Assembly: GCA_963701375.1 (NCBI GenBank) | Contig: CAVOZT010000001.1 | Span: 248,001 to 312,000 of the forward strand | Direction: 5' to 3' | DNA: 64,000 nt | Source: CAVXTF01 sp963701375 | GTDB lineage: Bacteria; Actinomycetota; Acidimicrobiia; Acidimicrobiales; CAVXTF01 | In this document: positions 52,851 through 61,515 of the stretch, piece by piece | How the letters are laid out: each line of letters begins with the position of its first letter | How positions within the stretch are numbered: position 1 is the stretch's first letter | Translations under genes and position numbers: made by a program | The notes under the pieces: model-generated | What the model was told of the DNA's origin: nothing | Database searches by the model: none | Seen by the model: only the letters and a program-made list of their open reading frames with translations

Positions 52851-53585
52851 TCAAGGTGTCGGGGCTCCGCAAGTCGTGCAATAGGGAGCACCGGGAGGAA
52901 TTACCGAGCCGCATTGAGCGCAACTCGTGCCCTGTGCGCCACCGCCCGGCGTCACGCCCAGCTGCGTTGGGGGTGCCGCCCTGAAACTGCTGAATCCGGC
53001 TCGAGGCACTCCGGGAACGATCAACTCGGGCTCGTTTCGCCTCATGATGCCCCCTGCAAGCGCGATGAGGCCGGCGACCAACCCCATGAATGCGCCGAAG
53101 CTCCAACCCCAGGAATCGCCTGTTGACGGCTTCACCAAGAACGCAAGAAGTGTCAGCAGGAACTGCACCGAAAGCAGGATGGTCAAGAACTGCCAGTAGG
53201 GAAGGGGGAGACGAAAGCCTCGAGGAGTCATCGTCCGGATGAACAAGAAGAGCAGGATCAGGATGTCGAGAACGAGGTCGAGCACCCGCCAGCCGCCCGA
53301 AAAGCTGCCGATCGCCGATGTGCTGAAAGAGACTCCGCCGCCGGAGACCGAGTACCACGGCAAGAACAGGCTGATGAACAGGAGGACCGATCCTCCTGCA
53401 GCGACGAGATCACCGGTTCCGAGACGACGGAAGTCGATCGATACCGACGAGGCCTGATGTGGAGCGGGGGCGCCCACGGTACCGCCGAAGCCTTGAGCCG
53501 CGCTCTCTTGCGCCAGCGCATTGCCGCAGTTGGCGCAGAACTTCGTTCCCGGCGGGTTCTCAGCTCCGCATGACGCACATGGCAT
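52851..53585 (-). CDS. Membrane protein with zinc ribbons at both ends (paralogue 2)
   Basis: 244 residues from the ATG at 53585, with AGGAGGTGG 6 bases upstream. Same plan as the neighbour: an N-terminal ribbon (CASCGAENPPGTKFCANC), four helices (SVLLFISLFLPWYSVSGG, LVLDILILLFLFIRTM, LTILLSVQFLLTLLAFLV, FMGLVAGLIALAGGIM) and a C-terminal ribbon (CAQCGSVIPPGAPYCTTC). The shorter linker is the main difference. The two genes are 32 bases apart and probably form one transcript. The 174-base gap to the P450 gene holds nothing I can name other than this ribosome site. Confidence 0.75.
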   Translation of the reverse strand: MPCASCGAENPPGTKFCANCGNALAQESAAQGFGGTVGAPAPHQASSVSIDFRRLGTGDLVAAGGSVLLFISLFLPWYSVSGGGVSFSTSAIGSFSGGWRVLDLVLDILILLFLFIRTMTPRGFRLPLPYWQFLTILLSVQFLLTLLAFLVKPSTGDSWGWSFGAFMGLVAGLIALAGGIMRRNEPELIVPGVPRAGFSSFRAAPPTQLGVTPGGGAQGTSCAQCGSVIPPGAPYCTTCGAPTP

Positions 53586-53759
53586 CGGTCCCACCTCCTG
53601 GCCGGCGATCCTTCGCCGGTCCACCGGACCAGATGTCGTTGGCTGAGCCGCTGAGCTGCCGCCGACCCTGGTCGCCCCCTTGTAATCGCGCCGAGGAGCC
53701 CCGCCGCGTTGCTGTTCAGCGGGCCGGATCGTACCGCCCGCCGCCTCCAGATGCTTGGA

Positions 53760-54977
53760 TCAGGCGCTGCCGGAGGTACCCGGGACAGTGACTGGCACAT
53801 TCGAGTACCCGGCGACGTTCGCCATGTGAACCCGACGAAGGCCGATCTCGTCGACCTCGAATTCGGGCCACCGCCGCCTCCACTCCTCGATTGCGATCCG
53901 GCTTTCGAGCCGTGCCAACGCGGCGCCGAGACAGGTATGGATGCCGTGCCCGAAGCCGAGCGCCATGCCAGGAGTCCTGTCGACGTCGAAGCGGTCGGGC
54001 TCTTCGAACTCACGCTCGTCCCTGGTGGCGGCGCCCGTGAGCAACAGGACCGGGACGCCGGCGGGAATCTTCACATCGTGAAGCTCGCTGTCGCGGATCG
54101 AGAAACGTCCCTGATATTGCGAGGGCGGTAGGTAACGCAGTACCTCCTCAAGTGCGTTCGGGATCCTCGATGGGTCATCGAGGACCTTTCGCCATTCGTC
54201 CGGGTTGCGCGCGAAAAGCACGACTGCGTTGCCCACCAGCTTGGTGACGGTCTCGGACCCGGCAGCCGCCAACAGGGCGGCGAAACCCGTTATCTCGACG
54301 TCGTCGAGCCTGCTCTTTTCGCCGCCTTCTCGGATGGTGTCGACTTCGCATAGCTGGCTCAACAGGTCGTCGGACGGGTTTGCCCGCTTGTCGACAACAA
54401 GGTCGTACAGGTACGCGCCGAACTCGTACGCAGCGCCCAGGCCTTCTTCGTTGGCTCCCATATCGCCCGGATCCCTGTGCAGCATCTGGTCGACCTGGTG
54501 GCGAATCTGCTGGCGGTCAGCGGCGGGTATCCCGAGCATCGAGCTGATGACCTCGATCGGGAACGGTCCCGCCAACTCGGTCACTGCGTCGAAGCTGTCT
54601 CTCCCTTCGAGCGCGTCGAGGTACGACCCGATCACGCTTCGGATCATGGGTTCGAGCCCCGACACAGCCCGAGGAGTGAAGACCCGATTAACCAAAGTCC
54701 GCATGTTGTGATGGTCCGGAGGGTCCATCATGATCATGCTCACATACTCGGAGGGCGCCACACCGCTCGCGAGGGTGACGAGATCCACCCCTCGTGCGCT
54801 CGAATAGGTCTCCCAATCGCGATGGGCAGACACCACGTCGTCATAACGGGACAGCGCCACGAATCCGTACTGTTCGTTCTTGTATACGGGCGCCTCCTCG
54901 CGGAGCCGGCGATACGTGGGATATGGGTCGTCGAAGAAGACGTTCGAGAACGGGTCGAACTCGACCGGGGCAGGCAT
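53760..54977 (-). CDS. Cytochrome P450
   Basis: 405 residues, a soluble bacterial P450. The I-helix oxygen motif is AALLAAAGSETVTKLVGN (A-G-S-E-T), the K-helix E-x-x-R is ALEEVLRYLPPS, and the heme-binding Cys loop is LGFGHGIHTCLGAALARLE. The N-terminal DPYPTYRRLREEAPVY is typical of actinobacterial P450s. It would hydroxylate a hydrophobic substrate using a ferredoxin and reductase encoded elsewhere, because none is adjacent. The stop is next to the Nudix gene end upstream, suggesting a shared leftward transcript with the genes at 54978 and 55459. Substrate unknown. Confidence 0.93.
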   Translation of the reverse strand: MPAPVEFDPFSNVFFDDPYPTYRRLREEAPVYKNEQYGFVALSRYDDVVSAHRDWETYSSARGVDLVTLASGVAPSEYVSMIMMDPPDHHNMRTLVNRVFTPRAVSGLEPMIRSVIGSYLDALEGRDSFDAVTELAGPFPIEVISSMLGIPAADRQQIRHQVDQMLHRDPGDMGANEEGLGAAYEFGAYLYDLVVDKRANPSDDLLSQLCEVDTIREGGEKSRLDDVEITGFAALLAAAGSETVTKLVGNAVVLFARNPDEWRKVLDDPSRIPNALEEVLRYLPPSQYQGRFSIRDSELHDVKIPAGVPVLLLTGAATRDEREFEEPDRFDVDRTPGMALGFGHGIHTCLGAALARLESRIAIEEWRRRWPEFEVDEIGLRRVHMANVAGYSNVPVTVPGTSGSA

Positions 54978-55448
54978 TTAGATCCCGAGAAGGTCGAGGA
55001 GCCGGTCCACGAACTCGACTTGGGCCGCGATCAGCTTCTCTCGAGCCGTCGCAGGCGTCATCCAGGCCGCTCTGTCCACCTCGGGGACGATCAGGCGCCG
55101 ACCGCTGCCTCGGGGCCATTCGATGTCGACGCTGTTCGAACTCACCGCGTTCGCGTCGACGTCGCCGTCGACGGCGCGCAGCGCCCAAGCGTGCACGACC
55201 TTGCCTCCGGCCTGCCGAACGGTTCCGAGGGCGAGCGGCTCGGCATCAGGTGCCGGTTGGCCGAGCTCCTCTGTGAACTCGCGTCGGGCGGCAATATACG
55301 GATCTTCCCCGTCGAGCTCGCCTTTCGGGATGGACCAGACGCCGTTGTCCTTCTTCGCGAAGAAAGGGCCGCCCGGGTGAACCGCCAAAACCTCTATTCC
55401 GTCTTTGACCATTTGATAGACCAACAGACCGGCGCTTTGCCTCGCCAA
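54978..55448 (-). CDS. Nudix hydrolase
   Basis: About 156 residues from a TTG at 55448 with GAGGGG just before it; a longer start at 55535 would overlap the upstream gene. The N terminus SAGLLVYQMVKDGIEVLAVH and GVWSIPKGELDGEDPYIAA lead to the Nudix helix RREFTEELG. The spacing from G to E is one residue short of the classic G-x5-E, so the box is slightly atypical. The substrate is some nucleoside diphosphate linked to another group; it cannot be specified. The stop is immediately followed by the P450 start region (54977), so they are probably co-transcribed. Confidence 0.8.
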   Translation of the reverse strand: MARQSAGLLVYQMVKDGIEVLAVHPGGPFFAKKDNGVWSIPKGELDGEDPYIAARREFTEELGQPAPDAEPLALGTVRQAGGKVVHAWALRAVDGDVDANAVSSNSVDIEWPRGSGRRLIVPEVDRAAWMTPATAREKLIAAQVEFVDRLLDLLGI

Positions 55449-55458
55449 CCGAGGCCCC

Positions 55459-56025
55459 TCAAACCTTCCGGCCAAGGAACCCCGCGAGCTTGTCGGCGGG
55501 GGTAGCGGTATCTGGAACCTCCACGACGTAACCAAATGGCTTTGTCTTGTCCGGGCCGCGCAAGTCGTCTGTTAGGGCAACCTTGGAGACATCCAACAGT
55601 TGCGATGCGAGCGCCGGGTCGAGGTCAGTCGACTGTCCCGTAGCCTTCGCCAGGTCCCAGCCGTGAGCAAAGGCGTCAACCGATGCGATCCAGACGAAGA
55701 CGGATCCGGGCACCTCACCGATCGGCGCTTTCACTACCCGCTCCATCGCCCCTTCGGCACTGAACGCTGCGACCGCGCGCTTGGCTCCTTGGTCGTATTC
55801 CGAAACCATGTCCCCACTCGCGAAGTCGGGAGTCGTGCGCGAGGTTGGGCTCACCCCCGTCTCGACCGTCTCCGCGAAGAATGTGGTTCCTCCCACGATG
55901 TGGTTGATCAGATCCCGAACCTTCCACGACGAGCAGGGTGTGGGCTGGTCAACCTGATCGGGCGACACATTGGCGAGAACACCTCGGGTCGAAGCAAAAG
56001 CCTGTGCCAGGATTTCAGCGCTCAT
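55459..56025 (-). CDS. TIGR03086-type mycothiol-dependent isomerase-family protein
   Basis: 188 residues. An N-terminal helix bundle of the DinB-like/mycothiol fold: NVSPDQVDQPTPCSSWKVRD, LINHIVGGTTFFAETV and FVWIASVDAFAHGWDLAKAT. His residues in NHIVG and AHGWD match metal ligands of the maleylpyruvate isomerase family. It lies beside the acetoacetyl-CoA synthetase gene, in divergent orientation, and in the same region as homogentisate-pathway genes that otherwise lack a maleylacetoacetate isomerase; filling that step is a testable inference. Its 5' end and the aacS start are 124 bases apart. Confidence 0.78.
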   Translation of the reverse strand: MSAEILAQAFASTRGVLANVSPDQVDQPTPCSSWKVRDLINHIVGGTTFFAETVETGVSPTSRTTPDFASGDMVSEYDQGAKRAVAAFSAEGAMERVVKAPIGEVPGSVFVWIASVDAFAHGWDLAKATGQSTDLDPALASQLLDVSKVALTDDLRGPDKTKPFGYVVEVPDTATPADKLAGFLGRKV

Positions 56026-56149
56026 CCGTGCACGCTCCTATTGTCATTCGCACCCCGCCCAAAATAACCGGCTTCCGACGCCCACTCGGAGGCGCCGGAA
56101 GAGAACCGGGAAAACTGTCCCCGGTGGTACCTTCGCCCACGGGGTTCCC

Positions 56150-58123
56150 ATGACAGATGCAAGCACGCCCGAGGTCCTGTGGACCCCGCGTCCAGGATCG
56201 CGCAGCTCGACGAAGATCGGCCGTTTCCTGATGGGCGTCGAGCAAGACAGAGGAATCGGATTCCCCGACTACGAGAGCGCATGGTCTTGGTCGGTCGATG
56301 ACCTCGAAGGGTTCTGGTCCGCAGTCTGGGAGCACTTCGACATAGCGGCGAGCGCTCAGCCGATCGAGGTTCTCTCGTCACGGGCGATGCCAGGTGCGCG
56401 CTGGTTCGTAGGCGCCCGGCTCAACTATGCGGAGCACGCATTGCGCGACGTTGCACACGCTGCGGGGCGTCCCGCCATCATCGCCCGATCCCAGACCCGC
56501 CCACCCGTCGAGATGTCGGTTCACGATCTTCAGGATCAGGTCGCGCGGGCACGGCACGGATTGTCGGGGCTGGGTGTCGGCCCGGGCGACCGGGTGGCGG
56601 CCTATATGCCGAACATCCCTGAGACGGTCGTGCTCATGCTCGCGACCGCGAGCCTCGGAGCGGTCTTCTCGTCGTGCGCTCCCGAGTTCGGGGCGCGTGC
56701 GGTGCTCGACCGCTTCGGCCAGATCGAGCCGTCGGTGCTGGTCGCGGTCGACGGCTACCGATACGGCCAAAGGGCAGTCGACAGGCTGAGCGAGCTCGGA
56801 GATATAAGAAGGGAGCTTTCGGGGCTCACCGCGACGGTGGTACTTCCATACCTCGGTAGCGAGGCGCCGGCGGGGACGATCAGTTGGGCTGAGCTCACGT
56901 CCGCTCGGGGGGCGCTCGCGTTCGAGCAGGTCGCATTCGATCATCCTCTCTACGTTCTCTACTCGTCGGGCACCACCGGCCTTCCCAAGCCGATCGTGCA
57001 CTCGCACGGCGGGCTTCTTCTCGAGCACTGCAAGGCGCTGTCACTTCAGTCCGACATCGGCGCAGACGACCGGTTCTTCTGGTTCTCGACGACCGGCTGG
57101 ATGATGTGGAACTACCTCGTATCCGGGCTCTTGGTTGGATCGTCTCTCGTGCTGTTCGACGGTGACCCTGCGTATCCCGACCTGCTCTCACTGTGGCGGC
57201 TCGCGCAGGAGACGAAGATCACCTGGTTCGGGACGAGCGCTCCGTTCTTGATGGCCTGTAGAAAAGCAGGGCTCAGCCCAGGGAAGGATCTCGACCTAAC
57301 CAGTTTGTCTGCGATCGGATCGACGGGGGCGCCGTTGCCTGCGGATGGATCGCGGTGGGTATACGACACGGTCGCGCCCGAGGTCATGCTCTCGTCGATC
57401 AGCGGCGGAACCGACGTATGCACAGCTTTCGTCGGTGGCTGCCCGCTCGTCGAGGTAAGGGCAGGGGAGATCCCTTGCCGCTGGCTCGGCGCGGACGTCC
57501 GGGCGTTCGACTCAAATGGTCGATCGGTCGTCGGCTCGCAGGGAGAGCTGGTCGTGACGGCTCCAATGCCGTCGATGCCGGTCGGGCTTTGGGGCGATAC
57601 GGACGGCAGCCGCCTGCGTTCCACCTATTTCGAGAAGTTCCCGGGCGTCTGGCGCCACGGTGACTGGATCACTCTCACCGAGCGCGGAAGCTGCGTCATT
57701 ACCGGGCGCTCCGATTCCACCTTGAATCGTGGTGGGGTCAGGATGGGAACCGCCGAGCTCTACTCGGTAGTGGAGGACATCGACGGTGTGTCCGACAGCC
57801 TTGTCGTCCATCTGGAGGACGCAGAAGGAGGACCCGGCCATCTCGTGCTGCTAGTCGTCGGAAAAGATTCGCCAGAGTTGCGCGAAACGATAAAGGTCGC
57901 GCTTCGGTCGAAGATGTCTCCCCGCCATGTGCCGGACGAGATCCATTTCGTGCGCGCGATCCCTCGCACGCTCTCCGGCAAGAAGCTGGAGCTCCCCGTG
58001 AAACGGATCCTCTCCGGCGAGAGTCCCGCCGAAGTGGCGAGCAAGGATGCCCTATTCGATCCTGGCGCCCTCGACGCGATCGCAGAGCTTGCGCAGAACC
58101 GGCTCGAGGGTCTCACAGCTTGA
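56150..58123 (+). CDS. aacS: Acetoacetate-CoA ligase (acetoacetyl-CoA synthetase)
   Basis: 657 residues of the ANL acyl-CoA synthetase superfamily, AacS branch. The N-terminal ACS-like part has ESAWSWSVDDLEGFWSAVWE and LNYAEHAL; the AMP-binding loop is YVLYSSGTTGLPKPIVHSHG, then FFWFSTTGWMMWNYLVSGLL and ISGGTDVCTAFVGG; the C-terminal hinge is RHGDWITLTERGSCVITGRS and the adenylation Lys is in RTLSGKKLELPVKRI. It activates acetoacetate with ATP and CoA, which suits the end product of the homogentisate pathway encoded at 60339-63897. The ATG at 56150 is preferred; the frame is open to 55970 without resemblance. Its end overlaps the TetR gene tail by 11 bases. Confidence 0.92.
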   Translation: MTDASTPEVLWTPRPGSRSSTKIGRFLMGVEQDRGIGFPDYESAWSWSVDDLEGFWSAVWEHFDIAASAQPIEVLSSRAMPGARWFVGARLNYAEHALRDVAHAAGRPAIIARSQTRPPVEMSVHDLQDQVARARHGLSGLGVGPGDRVAAYMPNIPETVVLMLATASLGAVFSSCAPEFGARAVLDRFGQIEPSVLVAVDGYRYGQRAVDRLSELGDIRRELSGLTATVVLPYLGSEAPAGTISWAELTSARGALAFEQVAFDHPLYVLYSSGTTGLPKPIVHSHGGLLLEHCKALSLQSDIGADDRFFWFSTTGWMMWNYLVSGLLVGSSLVLFDGDPAYPDLLSLWRLAQETKITWFGTSAPFLMACRKAGLSPGKDLDLTSLSAIGSTGAPLPADGSRWVYDTVAPEVMLSSISGGTDVCTAFVGGCPLVEVRAGEIPCRWLGADVRAFDSNGRSVVGSQGELVVTAPMPSMPVGLWGDTDGSRLRSTYFEKFPGVWRHGDWITLTERGSCVITGRSDSTLNRGGVRMGTAELYSVVEDIDGVSDSLVVHLEDAEGGPGHLVLLVVGKDSPELRETIKVALRSKMSPRHVPDEIHFVRAIPRTLSGKKLELPVKRILSGESPAEVASKDALFDPGALDAIAELAQNRLEGLTA

Positions 58124-58802
58124 CGATGCCGAATCCTGCTCCGCTTTCGGCGCGCCACGATTCGAGGCCGCGGTAAATCAGAAGGAGCATCGTGCCAAAG
58201 AGCTCGTCGGGGACGCTGCCCGGGTCCTTCATACGTTCGAGCGCGAGCCCGTCGGCGAGACACGTGATGGCCGTGGCGAGCTGCGTTGCCGGCATGGGAA
58301 GCACGATCCCGACCATCTCTGCGTGTAGGGCGATGAAATCGGCTACGGCGTCGCGTATCGCGTGATCGAGCTTTACGAGGGCCTCGCGCACGTCGTCGTC
58401 ATGAACCGAGTGCACGGAGCACTCGAGCCACAACAAGTAGAGCTCACGTTCTTCTTGGAAGGCCTCCATGAACAGCCGGCCCCCTTGTTCTGCTTGCTCG
58501 GGGAGGGCTTTTGACGTATCCACGATCTCGGTGATCGCCATGAAACGACGGTTCATGCGCTCGTCCAATACGGCGAGCAACAGGTCGAGCTTCTTGTCGA
58601 AGTTGGAGTAAACGGCTCCTTTGGTTAGTCCGGCGACCTCAGCGATCTCGTCCAGGCTCGCCTCGCCGAATCCCCTTGCCGCAAAGACGGTCTCGGCTGC
58701 GTCGAGAAGCCGGGTTCTCGTCGCAAGTTTCTTCTCGGCCCTAGAGGGCGAAGCACGCTGTGGTCTGGCGCGCTCTGGTTCGGGCATCACGGGCGAGGGC
58801 AT
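58113..58802 (-). CDS. TetR-family transcriptional regulator
   Basis: 229 residues. The N-terminal HTH (RTRLLDAAETVFAARGFGEA, SLDEIAEVAGLTKGAVYSNF, KKLDLLLAVLDERM) is classic TetR; the C-terminal helical ligand domain is divergent. It lies between acetoacetyl-CoA synthetase and the Lrp-type gene and could control either. The ligand is unknown; TetR proteins often sense CoA thioesters or aromatic acids in such clusters. The tail overlaps the aacS end by 11 bases. Confidence 0.9.
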   Translation of the reverse strand: MPSPVMPEPERARPQRASPSRAEKKLATRTRLLDAAETVFAARGFGEASLDEIAEVAGLTKGAVYSNFDKKLDLLLAVLDERMNRRFMAITEIVDTSKALPEQAEQGGRLFMEAFQEERELYLLWLECSVHSVHDDDVREALVKLDHAIRDAVADFIALHAEMVGIVLPMPATQLATAITCLADGLALERMKDPGSVPDELFGTMLLLIYRGLESWRAESGAGFGIVKL

Positions 58803-58863
58803 TCGGCCACCATCATCGTCTGGACGCGTCTACCAAGAAAAGATCCTGCCACGCGAACCTTTC

Positions 58864-59341
58864 TCAGCGGGCAGGCGGCAAGCTCAGAAGCCGGCGCTCC
58901 TCGTCCAGGACGAACACGGTCTGCGTCGATTTCACCGCTTCGATGCGGTGCAGTCGGTGGAGCACGACGTCTCGCAGCGAGGCGACGTCGTGAACTCGCA
59001 CGAGCACGACGAAGTCGAACCCTCCGCTCGTCACGGCGAGATACTCGAAGCCCGGCAGCTGAACGAGCTTCTCGCGCACCTGTGCCCAGTCGCCCTGTTC
59101 GACGTTTACGAGGATCATCGCCGTGATCGAGTACCCGAGGGCCGCCGGATCGACTTCCGCCCTGAAACCGGTGATGACCCCCTCAGAGACGAGCCGATCG
59201 AATCGCGCGGTAAGCGGTCGCTCGGGAAACGCCGGCTCGACGGGCAAGCTCGTTCACGGGCAATCGGCCGTTGCGGAGGAGCTCTGCGAGGATCCGTTGG
59301 TCTGTTTCGTCGAGCATCCTGCTCGGAGTGGTAGTCGGCAT
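58864..59341 (-). CDS. Lrp/AsnC-family transcriptional regulator (one frame break near 59208)
   Basis: About 158 residues. The N-terminal HTH from ATG 59341 (MLDETDQRILAELLRNGRLP, VNELARRAGVSRATAY) is in one frame and the remainder (RFDRLVSEGVITGFRAEVDP, GYSITAMILVNVEQGDWAQV, FEYLAVTSGGFDFVVLVRVH) is in the next, with the join near 59205-59211 where one extra base (CGCG run) breaks the frame. Removing it gives ...ATAYARFDRLV... as expected. Lrp-type regulators often sense amino acids and control their catabolism. It diverges from phenylalanine hydroxylase, whose promoter region has a palindrome, so phenylalanine or tyrosine is the likely effector. Confidence 0.8.
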
Positions 59342-59383
59342 TGCCCGGCCTTGCCTCGTCTGGCCCTGTTCCGCTTCCTGCGG

Positions 59384-59396
59384 TTGTCCTGGACAA
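59384..59396. promoter_or_regulatory. Palindrome in the regulator/phenylalanine hydroxylase gap
   Basis: TTGTCC-T-GGACAA is a perfect inverted repeat, and a second GGACAATT copy lies at 59474-59481 just before the hydroxylase gene. A further palindrome GACGATCGTC is at 59423-59432. The region (59342-59486) is more AT-rich than its surroundings, suiting divergent promoters controlled by the Lrp-type protein. Confidence 0.4.
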
Positions 59397-59486
59397 TTAG
59401 CTGAAATATAGACGCTAACCAAGACGATCGTCCAGATTATCGAGGGATCGATTGCATTTTCCCCGACTTCGGCGGACAATTCAGAG

Positions 59487-60338
59487 ATGGCTGTTGCACC
59501 TACGCATGATGCGGATCTCCACCTTCCCGAGGATCATCCAGGGTTCAGTGACCAGGACTATCGCCGGCGCCGCGCTGCAATCGCGGCGGCGTGTGCCTCT
59601 TATGAGCCGGGGGGCCCGATCCCGGACGTCCACTACACACGTGATGAGGACGAGGTCTGGCACATCGTCTCGACCGAGCTTGCCGCCAAACACCGCCTTT
59701 ACGCGTGCGCTGCGTACCTCGAGGCCAGTGAACGACTCGTCCTTCCAGCACGAAGGGTGCCCCAGCTTTCCGAGGTTGACGAGCGGCTGCGCGCTCTGAC
59801 GGGATTCCAGTTGAGGCCTGTCTCCGGCCTGGTGCCAACGAGGCAGTTCTACGGAGCGCTAGCAGAGCGGGTCTTCCATTCCACTCAGTACATCCGCCAT
59901 CACTCGGTTCCCTTTTACACACCCGAGCCCGATATCGTTCACGAGATAATCGGTCACGCCAACATGCTCGCCGGCGATGAGCTCGCCGACTTGTACGTGG
60001 CCGCCGGAAACGCCTCGCTTCGCGCCGTCTCCGACGAGTCGCACGAGTTTTTCAGCAAGGTGTTCTGGTTCACGCTCGAGTTCGGAGTGGTGCACGAGTC
60101 GGGGGAGCTGCGCGCCTACGGTGCCGGACTCTTGTCGTCGTACGGGGAGATCGAGGTCTTTCGCAATGCAGAGATACGGCCGTTCGACATCGCGGCGATG
60201 GGAACGCTCGACTACGACATAACCCAGTACCAGCCGGTGCTCTTTGCGGCCGAGTCGTTCACACAGGTGCTGGAGGAGCTGACTGACTTCTTCGACTCGT
60301 ACGACGAGGAGAGCTTCTCGCAGCTCGTCGGCGGCTGA
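59487..60338 (+). CDS. phhA: Phenylalanine 4-monooxygenase (pterin-dependent aromatic amino acid hydroxylase)
   Basis: 283 residues matching the catalytic core of aromatic amino acid hydroxylases without a regulatory domain. The iron ligands are the two His of DIVHEIIGHANMLAGDE (H-x4-H) and the Glu of FWFTLEFGVVHESGELRAYG. Other hallmarks: EVWHIVSTELAAKHRLYACA, GFQLRPVSGLVPTRQFYGAL and RVFHSTQYIRHHSVPFYTPE, then AGLLSSYGEIEVF. It converts phenylalanine to tyrosine using tetrahydropterin and oxygen. The next three leftward genes continue tyrosine breakdown, and the stop abuts the stop of homogentisate dioxygenase (60339). Confidence 0.93.
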   Translation: MAVAPTHDADLHLPEDHPGFSDQDYRRRRAAIAAACASYEPGGPIPDVHYTRDEDEVWHIVSTELAAKHRLYACAAYLEASERLVLPARRVPQLSEVDERLRALTGFQLRPVSGLVPTRQFYGALAERVFHSTQYIRHHSVPFYTPEPDIVHEIIGHANMLAGDELADLYVAAGNASLRAVSDESHEFFSKVFWFTLEFGVVHESGELRAYGAGLLSSYGEIEVFRNAEIRPFDIAAMGTLDYDITQYQPVLFAAESFTQVLEELTDFFDSYDEESFSQLVGG

Positions 60339-61505
60339 TCAGCGCCGCCGCTTCGAAAGCCAGCTGGTCACGTAAGACGGGTCGGCGATGTCGCGTGCCG
60401 TCTGAGAGACGCCGAGAGGGCTGAAGGTGTCGAGCATCACAGCCGTCTCGTTGGTTCGAGCGGTAGACAGTGACGCTTCGTAGCTCCCTGGTTGAGGGCC
60501 GTGCACGAATCCTGCCGGGTGCAGGGTGATCGACTTGGCGCCTATGCCGGCGCCCTCGCGGCTCGTGAAGTCGCCGTCCACATAGAAGAGGACCTCGTCT
60601 GAGTCAGTGTTGGCATGGTGGTATGGGATGCGTACCGCGTTGTCGCCGAAGTCGAGAGGGCGCGGTACGAAGCTGCAGACGACGAATCCTGGTCCGGCAA
60701 AGGTCTGGTGCACCGGAGGCGGCTGATGCACCCGGCCGACGATCGGTTCGAAGTCGTGGATCGAGAACGCATACGGATAGACACAGCCGTCCCATGCGAC
60801 GACGTCGAATGGATGGTTCTCGTAGACGTGGCGCGCCCACCCCCCGCGGTGCTTCACCAGCACCGGGACTTCATTTCCTTCTTCTTTGATGGGTCCTCGC
60901 GGAAGGCGGAGGTCCCTTTCGGAGTAAGGCGCTCCCTCTTTCAACTGACCCGTCTCGGTCAGGTAGCGGCTCGGAGGGCCGATGTGCCCCGAAGATTCGA
61001 GCACGAGCAACTCGAGGTTTCTCTCGAGGCCGACCTTCCAGCGGTGAGTCGTGGATGCAGGAATGACCACGTAGTCGCCGGGACCGACGTCCAGGGTCCC
61101 GAACACAGACTCGAGCTTGCCGGTACCGGCGAACACATAGACCAACTCGTCACCCGCCGCATCGCGATACAGGGCGCTCGAGGCGTTCGAGCTGATCCAG
61201 CAGACGGTCACGTCTGCGTTCCCCAGCAACGCTTGGCGGCCGCCGACGAGGTCGTCACCCGCGCCGAGCGAGCCGAGTCGGAAGTGAAAAGGCAGAAGAG
61301 CTGCATTCGGTTGCGGAGCGGAGCGCTCGATCTCGACCGGCTCTGCCCCGATGAGGGCGCTCGGCGAGTGCTCGTGATACAGCAACGACGACGCTCCGCT
61401 GAAACCGCTCTGGCCCATGAGCTCCTCGGAAAGACGTCCCGAAGCGCCCTTCGACACGCTGTGTCTCTTCCTCGGCGGTTCACCTACGCGCATGTACGGC
61501 GGCAT
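60339..61505 (-). CDS. hmgA: Homogentisate 1,2-dioxygenase
   Basis: 388 residues. It opens homogentisate to 4-maleylacetoacetate. Cupin-like core motifs: VYVFAGTGKLESVFGTLDVG, PGDYVVIPASTTHRWK and the iron site RIPYHHANTDSDEVLFYVDG, where a His and Glu bind iron, plus ITLHPAGFVHGPQPGSYEAS with the third ligand. KEGAPYSERDLRLPRGP is a family stretch in the middle. Third gene of the leftward operon after hppD and fahA, 10 bases after fahA. The end meets the phenylalanine hydroxylase end with no gap. Confidence 0.92.
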   Translation of the reverse strand: MPPYMRVGEPPRKRHSVSKGASGRLSEELMGQSGFSGASSLLYHEHSPSALIGAEPVEIERSAPQPNAALLPFHFRLGSLGAGDDLVGGRQALLGNADVTVCWISSNASSALYRDAAGDELVYVFAGTGKLESVFGTLDVGPGDYVVIPASTTHRWKVGLERNLELLVLESSGHIGPPSRYLTETGQLKEGAPYSERDLRLPRGPIKEEGNEVPVLVKHRGGWARHVYENHPFDVVAWDGCVYPYAFSIHDFEPIVGRVHQPPPVHQTFAGPGFVVCSFVPRPLDFGDNAVRIPYHHANTDSDEVLFYVDGDFTSREGAGIGAKSITLHPAGFVHGPQPGSYEASLSTARTNETAVMLDTFSPLGVSQTARDIADPSYVTSWLSKRRR

Positions 61506-61515
61506 CGTCAGCTCC

